Below, in pieces: positions 35,543 through 46,238 of a stretch of DNA of 64,000 nt; the stretch's first letter is position 1, and each line of letters opens with the position of its first letter. Position numbers and translations under genes: made by a program. The notes under the pieces were generated by a model. The model saw only the letters and a program-made list of their open reading frames with translations, searched no databases and was not told the origin of the DNA. Location of the stretch: contig JAPWHF010000001.1 of assembly GCA_027214125.1 (NCBI GenBank), positions 365,461 to 429,460 of the forward strand, given 5' to 3'. Origin of the DNA: Zoogloeaceae bacterium G21618-S1. Its GTDB lineage: Bacteria; Pseudomonadota; Gammaproteobacteria; Burkholderiales; Rhodocyclaceae.

Positions 35543-37201
35543 TTAGAACGTGCGCTCGATGGAGAGCGACACGAAGTCCCGGTCGCCGTGGAAGTTCTTG
35601 TACGAGAGGGTCGGCGAAGCGACCGGCTGGATGATCGCGCCCGACGGGCCGAAGTAATGCGTCCAGTTGATGCTGCCGCGCCAGGTGCGCTGGTAGTTGC
35701 CTTTCACCCCGATGCTGAGGCTGCCGCCCTTCTCGGACGGAAAAAGCACGCCATTGACCGAGGAGCGGCCCGACAGCCCGTAGCTCACACCGATCGGCAC
35801 CTGCAGGTCGAGACCGGGCGCGACCTGAAAGTATTCGGGCTGGAAGACGAACTGCAGCGCGCTGGCGTCCTTGGTGGCCAGCGGGTCGATTCGGCCAGGG
35901 TTGTCGGTGACCGACAGCAGCCGGTTGTAGGCAAACTCGCCGATAAACGAGGCGCCGTCCCACAGCGAATTGGCCGACAGCACGCTGATCGCCGATGCAT
36001 TGAAGTGCATCGTGCGGCCTTTCGGGAAGGCCGCCTTGGCGCCGTTGTCGGCCGTCGTGTTGCCGGGGAGGACGACCGTGGCGCCGGTGGCGGCGAGCGG
36101 CATGTTGTCGCGAAAGGACAACTCCGCCGCGACGTTGGTCTCACCCACCAGAGTGCTCAGCGAGGCACCCAGCGTGCGGATGTTCTCGCCATAGACGAGG
36201 AGATAGTCGCCAATGTCACTGGCACTGGCGGCATTCACCCCGGGCCGCGCATAGAACTGCGGCATCTTGTCGTGAAAGATGGCGGCATACAGGCCGTATT
36301 CGCTGTCGCCGGCCTTGAAGCGCACCTGTACCCCGCCCTGGCCGGAATCCTTGGCCTTCATGTCTTCGCCGCGGTGCAGGTAGATGCCGGGCCCGAGCAG
36401 CAAGGCTTCGCCGCCCTCGTCCGCGAAGTCGGAAAAGCTGAAGTAGCTGCCCGCCGCCGGCAGACGCGTCTTGCGCCACTCACCCTGATAGTAGGCCCCC
36501 ACCGTCAGCGACGGGCTCAGCTGCAGCTGCGCACTGAGTTGCCCGACCGGTCGCGCCACTTCCTTGAACTGGGCGTTGGGCACCGACAGGGCCTTGGCCA
36601 GGTCGAGCGGGGTTTGCGCACCGGCGATCGCGTTCGAGCCGAAGAACAGACTCTCGCCGTAGAGCTGGGTAAAGCGGCCGAGTTTGAGGTTCAGGCTTTT
36701 ACCGCCCGGCGTAAAGTTGCCGTAGACGAAGGCGTCCATGAACTCGGCCTTCTGGCCGTGCAGGCGCTCGGTGTCACGGGTAAACACATTGCTCGCCACC
36801 GACAGGCTGTTGCCGCCCGCGTTGCCGGGGTTGTCGGTGTCGTCGTGATAGACCGTGTCATACCAACCCGCACCGCTGACCCGAAAGCCGTAGCGCCGCT
36901 GATAGCTGAAGCTGAACTCCGACAGCAGATCGACCCGGTTCGAGATCAGACCCTTGTCAAAGTTCAGATCGCCGTCGTTGGTGTTGACCTGCGCCGTGGC
37001 CGTATCGCCGGCCACCTGCGTCGTCGAATCCTCAACCCGCCAGCTGGCACTGTATTTGACGGTGTTGTCCCACGACATGCGGATATCGGGGTTGCCGGTG
37101 TCGAACTGAAACGCGGCGGCGTCGCCCGCCGCGCACAGGGCGGCCACCAATACCGGCAGCGTGGCGAGTCTCGCAGCTTGCCTGCTAGAACGCTTGTCCA
37201 T
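35543..37201 (-). CDS. DUF1302 family outer-membrane beta-barrel protein
   Basis: This 552-residue DUF1302 protein has a signal peptide (MDKRSSRQAARLATLPVLVA to about DAAA) and then FQFDTGNPDIRMSWDNTVKY, the usual start of the mature domain. It ends in SLSIERTF, with the terminal phenylalanine expected of outer-membrane barrels. The start at 37201 has GGAGGA upstream. It is the first gene of the operon and lies downstream of the LysR-type operator at 37293-37337. Probable role: an outer-membrane channel for hydrophobic substrates, inferred from predicted topology and context. Confidence 0.88.
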   Translation of the reverse strand: MDKRSSRQAARLATLPVLVAALCAAGDAAAFQFDTGNPDIRMSWDNTVKYSASWRVEDSTTQVAGDTATAQVNTNDGDLNFDKGLISNRVDLLSEFSFSYQRRYGFRVSGAGWYDTVYHDDTDNPGNAGGNSLSVASNVFTRDTERLHGQKAEFMDAFVYGNFTPGGKSLNLKLGRFTQLYGESLFFGSNAIAGAQTPLDLAKALSVPNAQFKEVARPVGQLSAQLQLSPSLTVGAYYQGEWRKTRLPAAGSYFSFSDFADEGGEALLLGPGIYLHRGEDMKAKDSGQGGVQVRFKAGDSEYGLYAAIFHDKMPQFYARPGVNAASASDIGDYLLVYGENIRTLGASLSTLVGETNVAAELSFRDNMPLAATGATVVLPGNTTADNGAKAAFPKGRTMHFNASAISVLSANSLWDGASFIGEFAYNRLLSVTDNPGRIDPLATKDASALQFVFQPEYFQVAPGLDLQVPIGVSYGLSGRSSVNGVLFPSEKGGSLSIGVKGNYQRTWRGSINWTHYFGPSGAIIQPVASPTLSYKNFHGDRDFVSLSIERTF

Positions 37202-37292
37202 GTCTTCCTCCAAGATGTTTTCTGGGTCTGTCGCCCGATACCCACAGCGGCGGTCGTAGCGGGTTGCCCTGAAAGTTATCGAGCCGGAGGAT

Positions 37293-37337
37293 TACCGTCC
37301 AATACCATTAATTCACCATCTCAATACCTTTTCGGTA
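37293..37337. promoter_or_regulatory. LysR-type operator between the DUF1302 operon and the LysR gene
   Basis: TACCGTCCAATACC (37293-37306) and the T-N11-A palindrome TACC-TTTTC-GGTA (37325-37337) are 32 bp apart, 92 bp upstream of the DUF1302 start and just upstream of the divergent LysR gene. Sequence and spacing match the operator before dmpC (21436-21480). The position fits autoregulation plus activation of the divergent operon. Confidence 0.8.
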
Positions 37338-37371
37338 AGATGCGCCAATGTCATGAACCTGGGGAGATGCC

Positions 37372-38276
37372 GTGGATCTGCGTCAAATGCGCTACTTCGT
37401 TGCCGTCGCCGAAGAGGCCAACATCGGCCGCGCCGCCGCGCGCCTGCACATCTCGCAACCGCCGCTCACCCGGCAGATCCAGCAGCTCGAGGCCGAGCTG
37501 GGCGTCACGCTGTTCAACCGCAATCCACGCGGCATGGAGCTGACGGCGGCGGGCGAGATGTTTCTGGACGAGGCGCGCAATATCGGCGCCCTCATCGACC
37601 AGGCCACCGAGCGCACGCAGCGCGCTGGCCAGGGCAAGCTGGGCCGGATCGATGTGGCCATCTTCGGCTCGGCCGTCCTCGACGTGATCCCCAAGGTCAT
37701 GCTGGCCTTCCGCACCCGCTACCCGGACGTGAAGGTGGTGCTGCACACCATGACCAAGGCCGAGCAGATCGAGGCCTTGCGCCACAAACGCATCACCGCA
37801 GGCTTCAACCGGATGCTGGCACCGCTCGACGATATCGAGACGCGGCTGGTCACCACCGAGCGCCTGCTGCTGGCAGTGCCGGCCGGGCATCCGCTGGCCC
37901 AGCGCGAGTCCATCCGCTTTCGCGAACTCGAGCATCACCCCATCGTGCTGTTCCCCACCGGCGGGCGCCCGAGCTTCATCGACAAGGTGATCCATCACTG
38001 CCAGGAGAGCGGCTTCACGCCCCAGATTTCGCAGGAGGTCGGCGACGCCGTGACCGGCGTGGCGCTGGTCGCCTCGGGCTTCGGGGTCTGCCTGGTGCCC
38101 ACCTCGGCCACCACGCTGCGCTTCCCCGGCGTGGTGTATCGCGAGCTGACCGACACGCCCGACGGCTTCTTCGTCGATCTGTCATGTATTTTCCGCGCCG
38201 GCGATCACTCGCCGATACTCCGCGGGCTGCTGGAGATCGTCGACGAGTTCCGCGACACGGCCCGCCCCCTCGCGGA

Positions 38277-38286
<10 letters not shown>
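37372..38286 (+). CDS. LysR-type transcriptional regulator of aromatic catabolism
   Basis: This is a 304-residue regulator starting at a GTG (37372) with GGGAGA upstream. The N-terminal winged helix-turn-helix is clear (VDLRQMRYFVAVAEEANIGR, then RLHISQPPLTRQIQQLEAEL). The C-terminal effector domain follows from about residue 90. The DLRQMRYFVAVAEE start resembles the CatR/BenM/ClcR group acting on aromatic degradation genes. It is divergent from the DUF1302 operon and its 3' end overlaps the convergent V4R regulator by 10 bp. The shared operator motifs suggest that it also controls the dmpC operon; a ring-cleavage metabolite as inducer is an inference. Confidence 0.93.
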
Positions 38287-39989
<1,703 letters not shown>

Positions 39990-40016
39990 GGCAACACTCC
40001 ATCAGCGGTACACGTG

Positions 40017-40032
40017 TGCATGATTTCATGCA
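40017..40032. promoter_or_regulatory. Palindromic activator site upstream of the Rieske operon
   Basis: TGCATGATTTCATGCA has perfect 7-bp arms around two bases. Its centre is about 163 bp upstream of the start point predicted from the sigma-54 promoter and 28 bp from the divergent regulator gene start. Location fits an enhancer for the neighbouring V4R-type activator. Confidence 0.5.
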
Positions 40033-40161
40033 TCTTGCTGATTTGCACCACTTCAAAACGCTGGATATCAGACACCAGTCCGGCACAAATCGCTGCGCGG
40101 ACTCGCCACAAATCCCGGTTTGTTCTACTAAATCAACGCACTGCAGACACCTCGCGGCACA

Positions 40162-40177
40162 TGGCATAGCCCTTGCG
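40162..40177 (+). promoter_or_regulatory. Sigma-54 promoter of the reductase/Rieske oxygenase genes
   Basis: TGGCATAGCCCTTGCG matches TGGCAC-N5-TTGCA at the invariant GG and GC with correct spacing and has two mismatches. Transcription would begin near 40188, 57 bp before the reductase start. Confidence 0.82.
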
Positions 40178-40244
40178 AACGACGTTCTGCACATCGTCAC
40201 CAGAACGATCCAGCCAACGCCAATCGCTCCGACAGGAGGAGACA

Positions 40245-41210
40245 ATGAATCAATCGCCCGGACTGCACGTCCGTGTGGCCCGCCGCACGCAACTCGCCGA
40301 AGACATCATCGGCCTGAGCCTCGCCCCGGTCGCCGACACCCCCTTGCCGCCAGTCACCGCCGGCGCACACATCGACCTCACGCTGCCCAACGGCCTGGTG
40401 CGCCAGTATTCGCTTGCCAGCACCGACCTGCGCGAGGGCTACCAGATCGGCATCCTGCTCGACCCCACCAGCCGCGGCGGTTCAGCCAGCGCCCACCGCG
40501 ACATCGCCGTCGGCGACACGATCCGGATCAGCGCGCCACGCAATCACTTCCCGCTGGTCGAAGGCGCGCGCCAGTCGCTGCTATTTGCCGGCGGCATCGG
40601 CATCACCCCGATGATCAGCATGGCCGACACGCTGGACGCCACCGGCGCCGACTTCACCCTGCACTATTGCGTCCGCAGCGCCGGCCGCGCCGCCTTCCGC
40701 GAACGACTGCGCCAGGCGCCCTACGCCACCAAGACCCACTTCCACATCGACGACCGCGCCGACAGCCCGCCCCTCGATGCCCGCGCCGCGCTCGCCCACC
40801 CCACCGCCGACACACATCTCTACGTGTGCGGCCCGAATGGCTTCTTGGATCACATCATCAGCACCGCCCGCGACATGGGCTGGGCAGAGACCAACATCCA
40901 CTTCGAACGCTTTTCCGCGCCGCCCACCACCGCTGTCGACGACGGCAGCTTCGAACTCGCGCTGGCGAAATCGGCGCGCACCGTGCACGTGAACGCCGGC
41001 CAAAGCGCCGCCCAAGCACTGTTTGCCGCCGGCATCGCGCTACCGATGTCCTGCGAGCAAGGCCTCTGCGGCACCTGCCTCACCACCGTGCTCGACGGCG
41101 AACCCGATCACCGCGACATGTTCCTGACCGACGCGGAAAAAGCCGCCAACACTTGCTTCACGCCCTGCTGCTCACGGGCACGCAGCGCGCGGCTCGTCAT
41201 CGACCTGTAA
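40245..41210 (+). CDS. Class IA (phthalate-dioxygenase-reductase-like) oxygenase reductase, VanB type
   Basis: This 321-residue flavin and 2Fe-2S reductase starts at 40245 (MNQSPGLHVRVARRTQLAED) after AGGAGGAG. Domain order is flavin (RQYSLAST), NAD (LLFAGGIGITPMISMADTLD, YVCGPNGF) and C-terminal plant-type ferredoxin with SCEQGLCGTCLTTVLDGEPD and a distal cysteine near TCFTPCCSRA. This is the order of VanB and PobB. It delivers electrons to the Rieske oxygenase encoded 46 bp downstream. The partner substrate is probably an aromatic acid, ether or phenol derivative. Confidence 0.93.
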   Translation: MNQSPGLHVRVARRTQLAEDIIGLSLAPVADTPLPPVTAGAHIDLTLPNGLVRQYSLASTDLREGYQIGILLDPTSRGGSASAHRDIAVGDTIRISAPRNHFPLVEGARQSLLFAGGIGITPMISMADTLDATGADFTLHYCVRSAGRAAFRERLRQAPYATKTHFHIDDRADSPPLDARAALAHPTADTHLYVCGPNGFLDHIISTARDMGWAETNIHFERFSAPPTTAVDDGSFELALAKSARTVHVNAGQSAAQALFAAGIALPMSCEQGLCGTCLTTVLDGEPDHRDMFLTDAEKAANTCFTPCCSRARSARLVIDL

Positions 41211-41256
41211 GCCCTTCCCGGCCAGCCGGCCCAACACAAAGACAAGAGAGAAATCC

Positions 41257-42309
41257 ATGGAGACAAACATGCCGAAGTATCTGATGAACACCTGGTATGT
41301 GGCGGCACTATCCACCGAACTTCCCGACGAGGGTCTTTTCAAGCGCACCTTCCTGGACATCCCGGTCGTCATGTACCGCAAGGCCGACCGCAGCCCGGTC
41401 GCCATGCATGACCGTTGCCCCCACCGCTTCGTGCCGCTCTCCATGGGCCGGCGCGACGGCGACAACGTGGTCTGCGCCTACCATGGACTCCGCTTCGATT
41501 GCAGCGGCAAATGCAATCACAACCCCCATGGCAACGGTGCAATCCCGGCCGCGGCCAAGGTCCGCACCTATCCGCTCATTGAACGCTATGGCTTCATCTG
41601 GATCTGGATGGGCGACGCCGCAGCCGACGAATCCGCCCTCCCCGACTATGGACCGCTCGAACAGGGTCACCCCAACGGCGTTGCCCACACCTACATGCCA
41701 CGCCCCTGTCACTACGAGCTGATCACCGACAACGTCATGGATCTTTCGCATGTCGACCACCTCCACGGCGAAATCATCACCACCCGCGGCCAGCTCTCAC
41801 CGCAAGTGCCAAAGCTGATCGAAGAAGACGGCGGTGTCGCCGTACACTGGAAATGGCAACAGACCCCGCCGATCATGATCTTCAACGACTTTCTTCCCCA
41901 GCCCGGCGCCGTCGCCCGCCATTTCGTCAAAGTCAGCTGGCGCGCGCCCACTCACATCCAGCTCACCATCGGCGCCACCCAGGACGACAACGCGCCGCTC
42001 GACTACGACAGCTGCACCAGTCAGTACGATCTGCACACCTGCACCCCTGAGACCGAGCACGCCACCCACTACTTCTTCGCCACCCGCCGCAACCACCACG
42101 AAGAAGACGGCGAATTCAACCGACTCAAGATCGACGGCATGCACCAAGCCTTCGTGGACGAAGACGGCCCCATCCTAGACGCCGTACACAAGACCATGGG
42201 CACCTCGGATTTCTTCAGTCTCAGCCCCGTGCTGATCAGCAGCGACATGGGCCCGGTACGTGTACGCCGCCTGCTTAAACAGATGATCGACACGCAGAAG
42301 GCGAGCTGA
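41257..42309 (+). CDS. Rieske non-heme iron oxygenase, VanA-like
   Basis: This 350-residue Rieske oxygenase is of the vanillate O-demethylase type. The N-terminal Rieske motif is CPH in MHDRCPHRFVPLSMGRR, paired with C-x2-H in VVCAYHGLRFD. The mononuclear iron site is in ITDNVMDLSHVDHLHGE (D/N plus two His). The start may be 41257 or the ATG at 41269 (MPKYLMNTWYVA), the usual VanA-like beginning. It is smaller than ring-hydroxylating dioxygenase alpha subunits, so O-demethylation or monooxygenation is likelier than cis-dihydroxylation. Control by a phenol-type sensor rather than a GntR-type VanR suggests a methoxyphenol-like substrate; that is inference. Confidence 0.9.
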   Translation: METNMPKYLMNTWYVAALSTELPDEGLFKRTFLDIPVVMYRKADRSPVAMHDRCPHRFVPLSMGRRDGDNVVCAYHGLRFDCSGKCNHNPHGNGAIPAAAKVRTYPLIERYGFIWIWMGDAAADESALPDYGPLEQGHPNGVAHTYMPRPCHYELITDNVMDLSHVDHLHGEIITTRGQLSPQVPKLIEEDGGVAVHWKWQQTPPIMIFNDFLPQPGAVARHFVKVSWRAPTHIQLTIGATQDDNAPLDYDSCTSQYDLHTCTPETEHATHYFFATRRNHHEEDGEFNRLKIDGMHQAFVDEDGPILDAVHKTMGTSDFFSLSPVLISSDMGPVRVRRLLKQMIDTQKAS

Positions 42310-42388
42310 ACTCACTAAATCAATGGGGCGTTGTCGGCCCCCTGTGAGACGTTACTGTTGATTTCCACGCAGAACTGACCCGGGGTTT

Positions 42389-42736
42389 TCATCTAAAACT
42401 GCCCCCCGGTTCAAGCGCGCAGCATGGCGACGCGGAGTTGGGGTTGGTGTCGGTGTCGGTTTGTGTTGCCTTCCCTCCTTGCGGTTTGGGGTTTCGAGTA
42501 CGGCCCGGCGACAGCCGGGCCGTACTCGTCTTGAAGCGCCACTTCTCGTTGCCGGTCTCGACGATGTGGCAGTGGTTAAGGCGGTCGAGCATGGCGATTG
42601 TCATCTCCGCGTCGCCAAAGACGCTGTCCCACTCGGCGAACGACAGCTTGGTCGTGATCATCACGCTGGCGTGCTCTTAGCGCTTCGACAGGAGATGGAA
42701 GAGCAAGGCGCCACCGGCCTGACTAAACGGCAGGTC
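42389..42736 (-). pseudogene. istB: istB remnant (IS21 helper ATPase, C-terminal part)
   Basis: Only the C-terminal third of the IstB ATPase remains: DLPFSQAGGALLFHLLSKR, a stop where a tyrosine codon is expected, then EHASVMITTKLSFAEWDSVF and LNHCHIVETGNEKWRF. The N-terminal Walker A region is missing and the fragment is joined in frame to the end of istA, so a deletion removed about two thirds of istB and the gene junction. Confidence 0.82.
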
Positions 42737-44115
42737 CTCCAGTTCGGCGGCAACCAGCACTGCGTCGAGGCCGTGAAGCGGGATGACTCCGAGCACGTCC
42801 GCCATCACCCGGTCGCCGACGCTTTGCTTGAGCAGGTGGCGCTGCAGGCGCAGGAGCGGTTCGGGCATCTGGGAAAACGGTGCCCCGTTTCTGAGTGCGC
42901 CGGGCTTCCGGCCAATGACGCCGATGTTGTGGGTGAAGTCGTAGAAGGTCTGATGGCGCTCGAAGCTGCGCACATGGCGAGCCACTTCGTGTCCGTCGGC
43001 GACAAGCCGCAGTTCGCTCGGATACAGGCACAGGCTCAGCACCGCGTTGGCGTGTGCGGCGAGCACGCTGTAGCGGTTGCGCTGGAAGTGGATGAGCGCC
43101 GTGCTGATGACCCGAACCAATTTCTCGACATAGCCGTCGAAGGGTTTCGGATTGGGTAGCATCTGCATGAGCTCGTCCTGCAGCAGATCGCCGATCGTCA
43201 GCACCGGCCACTCCGGGTTGGCCATGTTGGCCCACGCCTGCCGGCACCGCTCGCCGAGTCACGTGTTGAGCTCATCGAGATTCTTCCAGCGCCGTTCGCT
43301 TGCGTGCTGCCAGATCTGTCGGCGCTGGTCCTGGACGTTCTTCTCGACCCGCCCCTTCTCCCAGCCGGCAGCACGGTTGCAGAACTCCGACTCGAACAGG
43401 TAATGGCCGTACATGGCGAAGAAGCGCGGATTGATGTCGCGCTCCTTGCCGCGCCCGACCTTGTCGACGGCAGCCTTCATTTTGTCGTAGATGCCGCGTC
43501 GCGGTACGCCGCCGAAGGCGGCGAAGGCACGGGCGTGCGCATCAAACAGCATCTCGTGGCTTTGCGTCGGGTAGGCGGTGAGCCAGAAGGCCCGGCTCGC
43601 GCACAGTTTGGTAGCACGACATCGAGCTTGCGACGCAGACCGCCGATGAAGGCGTATTCGGTGCTCTAATCGAACTGGAAGGCTTCGCCAAGTGCGAAGG
43701 TGAGTGGCACGTAGGCCGCGCCAGGTTTGCTGGATTCTCCCGTGCGCCAGCGCTTGATAAAAGCGCACACTCGGTTGTAGCTGCCCGCGTAGCCTTGCGC
43801 GCGGATCGCCTCGAACATCGCCCGGGCGGTGCGGCGATCCCGCTTCGGCCGATGCGCGTCCGTCTTCAGCCACTGACCGAGTTGCTCCGCCCAGGGATCA
43901 ACGACGCTTCTGGCCTCGCGCGGCTTGTACTGCGGCTCGACGACGTCTGCCTTGCGAAGCCAGTCGCGAATGGTGTTTCGGGCAAGCCCGGTTTGCGGCG
44001 CGATCTCGCGCAACGGCAGGTGGTCGCGGAAATGCGTCCGCCTGATCTTGGCCAACATGCCCACTTTGATCACTCCTCGCCTCCCCACCGAAAGCACAGC
44101 AGGGTAGTCAATCAA
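42737..44115 (-). pseudogene. istA: istA remnant (IS21 transposase), several disruptions
   Basis: IstA pieces follow each other along the minus strand. The N-terminal helix-turn-helix part (RDHLPLREIAPQTGLARNTI) ends at GEAFQFD with TAG where tryptophan is expected. Next comes a frameshift before KLCASRAFWLTAYPTQSHEM. The integrase core and ERRWKNLDELNT follow, with TGA again in place of tryptophan. The C-terminal part is VRVISTALIHFQRNRYSVLA to GLDAVLVAAELE. Two nonsense changes, one frameshift and the istB deletion make the element inactive. Confidence 0.85.
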
Positions 44116-44179
44116 AGGCAGATCAAATTTCGATGGAAATTACCCCGTCAGGTGGGTCAATTCTGGATGACAGCCAACA

Positions 44180-44481
44180 GTGAGCCCGCAGCCATCAGCG
44201 AGCTTGATCGGCCTCGCAGCGACCTTCGCACTGCGCACCCGAACGGCGCAGAGCACTCGAGTAAATTCGTCCGACGTGAGTTGATGCGCGCGAGCAGTTT
44301 CATGAAGAAACACGAGAAGCGGGAGTGCGGGCATGGGAAAACCGTCCTGGGAATTTACCCACAACAGCGCGGGATGCAAATGGATCGACCGGAATCCCGA
44401 AAGACGTCAAACACACTAACTATTTGAATTTAAGGAACATCCAAAAAACTTCTGGACGATACCGAACGCCTTTGAACGCCG
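44180..44481. other. Non-coding stretch between the IS21 remnant and fliE
   Basis: About 300 bp without a convincing gene. A short open frame on the minus strand (44140-44379) overlaps the IS end and has no recognisable domain. No clear terminator after fliE was found. Confidence 0.5.
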
Positions 44482-44805
44482 TCAGACCTGCATGTTCATG
44501 ATGTCCTGATAGGCAGACACCAAGCGGTTGCGCACCTGAGTCATCTGCTGGAAGCTGAGATTGGCTTTTTGCAAATTGACCATCACTTCCTGCAGATTGA
44601 CGTTCGGGTCGCCGGCCGAGAACGATTTGGCCATCGTCTGGGCGTCTTGCTGGGCGGCGCTGACATCGGCCAGGGCGTTCTGGAGCGCGTCGCTGAAGCT
44701 GACACCCTCCGGCGTTTCGGTGGCCGCAGACGCACTCTTGCCGCCAGCCGTCTGAGCGGTGGCACGCAGTTCGTTCAGTACTTGATCGATGCCGCGACTG
44801 TCCAT
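44482..44805 (-). CDS. fliE: Flagellar hook-basal body adapter FliE
   Basis: This 107-residue FliE forms the junction between the MS ring and the rod. The conserved C-terminal region NLQEVMVNLQKANLSFQQMT ... RNRLVSAYQDIMNMQV is complete. A sigma-54 promoter lies 42-57 bp upstream (44847-44862). It is encoded apart from and opposite to fliF, with the fleR/fleS genes between. Its last 31 bases including the stop region are copied at 12490-12520. Confidence 0.96.
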   Translation of the reverse strand: MDSRGIDQVLNELRATAQTAGGKSASAATETPEGVSFSDALQNALADVSAAQQDAQTMAKSFSAGDPNVNLQEVMVNLQKANLSFQQMTQVRNRLVSAYQDIMNMQV

Positions 44806-44846
44806 GGTGGTTCCAGCAAGTCCTGCGCTATGGGTGGTTTCTTATC

Positions 44847-44862
44847 AGCAAGGCGCATGCCA
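44847..44862 (-). promoter_or_regulatory. Sigma-54 promoter of fliE
   Basis: The minus strand reads TGGCATGCGCCTTGCT, matching TGGCAC-N5-TTGCW with one mismatch and correct GG/GC spacing. Transcription would begin near 44836, about 30 bp before fliE. FleR is the expected activator. Confidence 0.85.
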
Positions 44863-44873
44863 TGCCGGCGCCC

Positions 44874-46238
44874 TTAGTCAACAGGGTAGCCCTCTTCCCG
44901 GTATTGCTGCAATTTGTAGCGCAAGGTGCGTTCCGAAATGCCAAGTTTTTCAACGGCTTTCTTGCGCGAGCCGCCCATGGCCTTGAGCGTGCCGAGAATG
45001 TGGTCGCGCTCCAGATCTTTCATGTTGCTGCTACTGCCGGACGCGGCAGGCGGGACGGAAGCGGCAAAATTTGCCGGCTCGGCGGCAGTGCTTGCCGGTG
45101 GACGCGGCGCGCTGCTACCCAGGCACAGGCGCAAAGTGTCGGCGCGAATCACGCCGCCGGTGGCCAGAATCAGCGCGCGTTGCATGGCGTTGTCGAGTTC
45201 GCGGGCGTTGCCCGGCCACGGGTGGGCACGCATCAGTTCGGCGGCGCCATCGTCGATCACGGCCTGGCTGCCGAGCCGCTCGCTCTGTCGCGACAAAAAA
45301 TGGCGTGCCATCGGCAAGATGTCGCCCGGCCGCTCGCGCAGCGCGGGAATGGGCAGGGGAAAAACATTGAGCCGGTAGTACAAGTCTTCGCGGAAACGCC
45401 CGGCGGCCACTTCGGCGGCCATGTCGCGGTTGCTGGTGGCGAGTACACGCAGGTCGAGGTGAACCGGCTTCTTGCCGCCGACACGTTCGACTTCGCGCTC
45501 CTGCAACACGCGTAGCAGCTTGGCCTGCAGGCTGAGCGGCATTTCGGAGATTTCATCGAGCAGCAAGGTGCCGCCGTCGGCCTGTTCAAACTTGCCGGCC
45601 TGGGCGCTGTGGGCGCCGGTAAACGCGCCTTTCTCGTGGCCGAACAGCGTGGCTTCGAGGAGGTTGTCGGGGATCGCCGCGCAGTTGATGGCCACGAAGG
45701 GTTTGGCTTTGCGCGGTGAGTGGTTGTGGATGTAGCGGGCGAAGACTTCCTTGCCTGTGCCCGACTCACCCGAGAGCATCACCGTGGCGTCGGTCTCGGC
45801 CACCCGCGCAGCCAAGCTCAGCAGCTCGCGGGTGCGCGGGTCTTCGGCAATCGTGCCGCTGTCGCTGACTGACACGGCCGCATAGCGGCGCACATGCGCG
45901 TGCAAGGTATCGGGTTCGAAGGGCTTGAGCAGAAAATCGCACGCCCCGCCCTGCATCGCAGCCACGGCTTTTTCGACATCGCCAAAAGCGGTCATCAGCA
46001 TCACCGGCAATTGCGGCAGTCGCGCGCGGATCTCGCCGAGCAGCGTGAGGCCGTCCATAGGCTCCATTTTCAGATCGCTGATGACGAGGTTGAACACGCC
46101 GCGCCCGAGCGCTTCGAGCGCCGCAGGGCCGCCGTCGACAGCGGTGACGGTATGGCCTTCGAGTTCGAGGATCAGCGTGACGGCATCGCGCAGGGCGGCG
46201 TCGTCTTCGACCAGCAGGAGGTTCAAGGGCTCACTCAT
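44874..46238 (-). CDS. fleR: Flagellar sigma-54 response regulator FleR/FlrC
   Basis: This 454-residue response regulator has a receiver domain (1-120; acidic pocket VEDDAAL, phospho-acceptor Asp in LVISDLKMEPMDG), an AAA+ domain ([21 protein letters not shown]) and a C-terminal Fis-type helix-turn-helix (RKKAVEKLGISERTLRYKLQ). It activates class III flagellar genes with sigma-54 after phosphorylation by FleS. Its start overlaps the fleS stop by 8 bp. The sigma-54 promoters before fliE and fliF are its likely targets. Confidence 0.93.
   Translation of the reverse strand: MSEPLNLLLVEDDAALRDAVTLILELEGHTVTAVDGGPAALEALGRGVFNLVISDLKMEPMDGLTLLGEIRARLPQLPVMLMTAFGDVEKAVAAMQGGACDFLLKPFEPDTLHAHVRRYAAVSVSDSGTIAEDPRTRELLSLAARVAETDATVMLSGESGTGKEVFARYIHNHSPRKAKPFVAINCAAIPDNLLEATLFGHEKGAFTGAHSAQAGKFEQADGGTLLLDEISEMPLSLQAKLLRVLQEREVERVGGKKPVHLDLRVLATSNRDMAAEVAAGRFREDLYYRLNVFPLPIPALRERPGDILPMARHFLSRQSERLGSQAVIDDGAAELMRAHPWPGNARELDNAMQRALILATGGVIRADTLRLCLGSSAPRPPASTAAEPANFAASVPPAASGSSSNMKDLERDHILGTLKAMGGSRKKAVEKLGISERTLRYKLQQYREEGYPVD

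Larger units (their letters stand above)
42356..44179. mobile_element. Degenerate IS21-family insertion sequence
   Basis: The element is bounded by imperfect inverted repeats: TGTTG...CAGAACTGACCC at the left end and its counterpart GGGTCAATTCTG...CAACA at the right, with 19 of the outer 26 positions matching. Inside are broken istA and istB genes on the minus strand. The pentamer GTGAG follows the right end (44180-44184) and also lies 8 bp left of the left end (42344-42348). This may be a disturbed target duplication, or chance. Confidence 0.8.

Noticed and set aside
42325..42341. GGGGC/GCCCC hairpin after the Rieske oxygenase gene
   Set aside because: The stem is only 5 bp and no T-run follows; too weak to call a terminator.
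44140..44379. A 79-codon open frame on the minus strand between the IS21 remnant and fliE
   Set aside because: It overlaps the IS terminal repeat, has no ribosome site or recognisable domain, and is short enough to be random.
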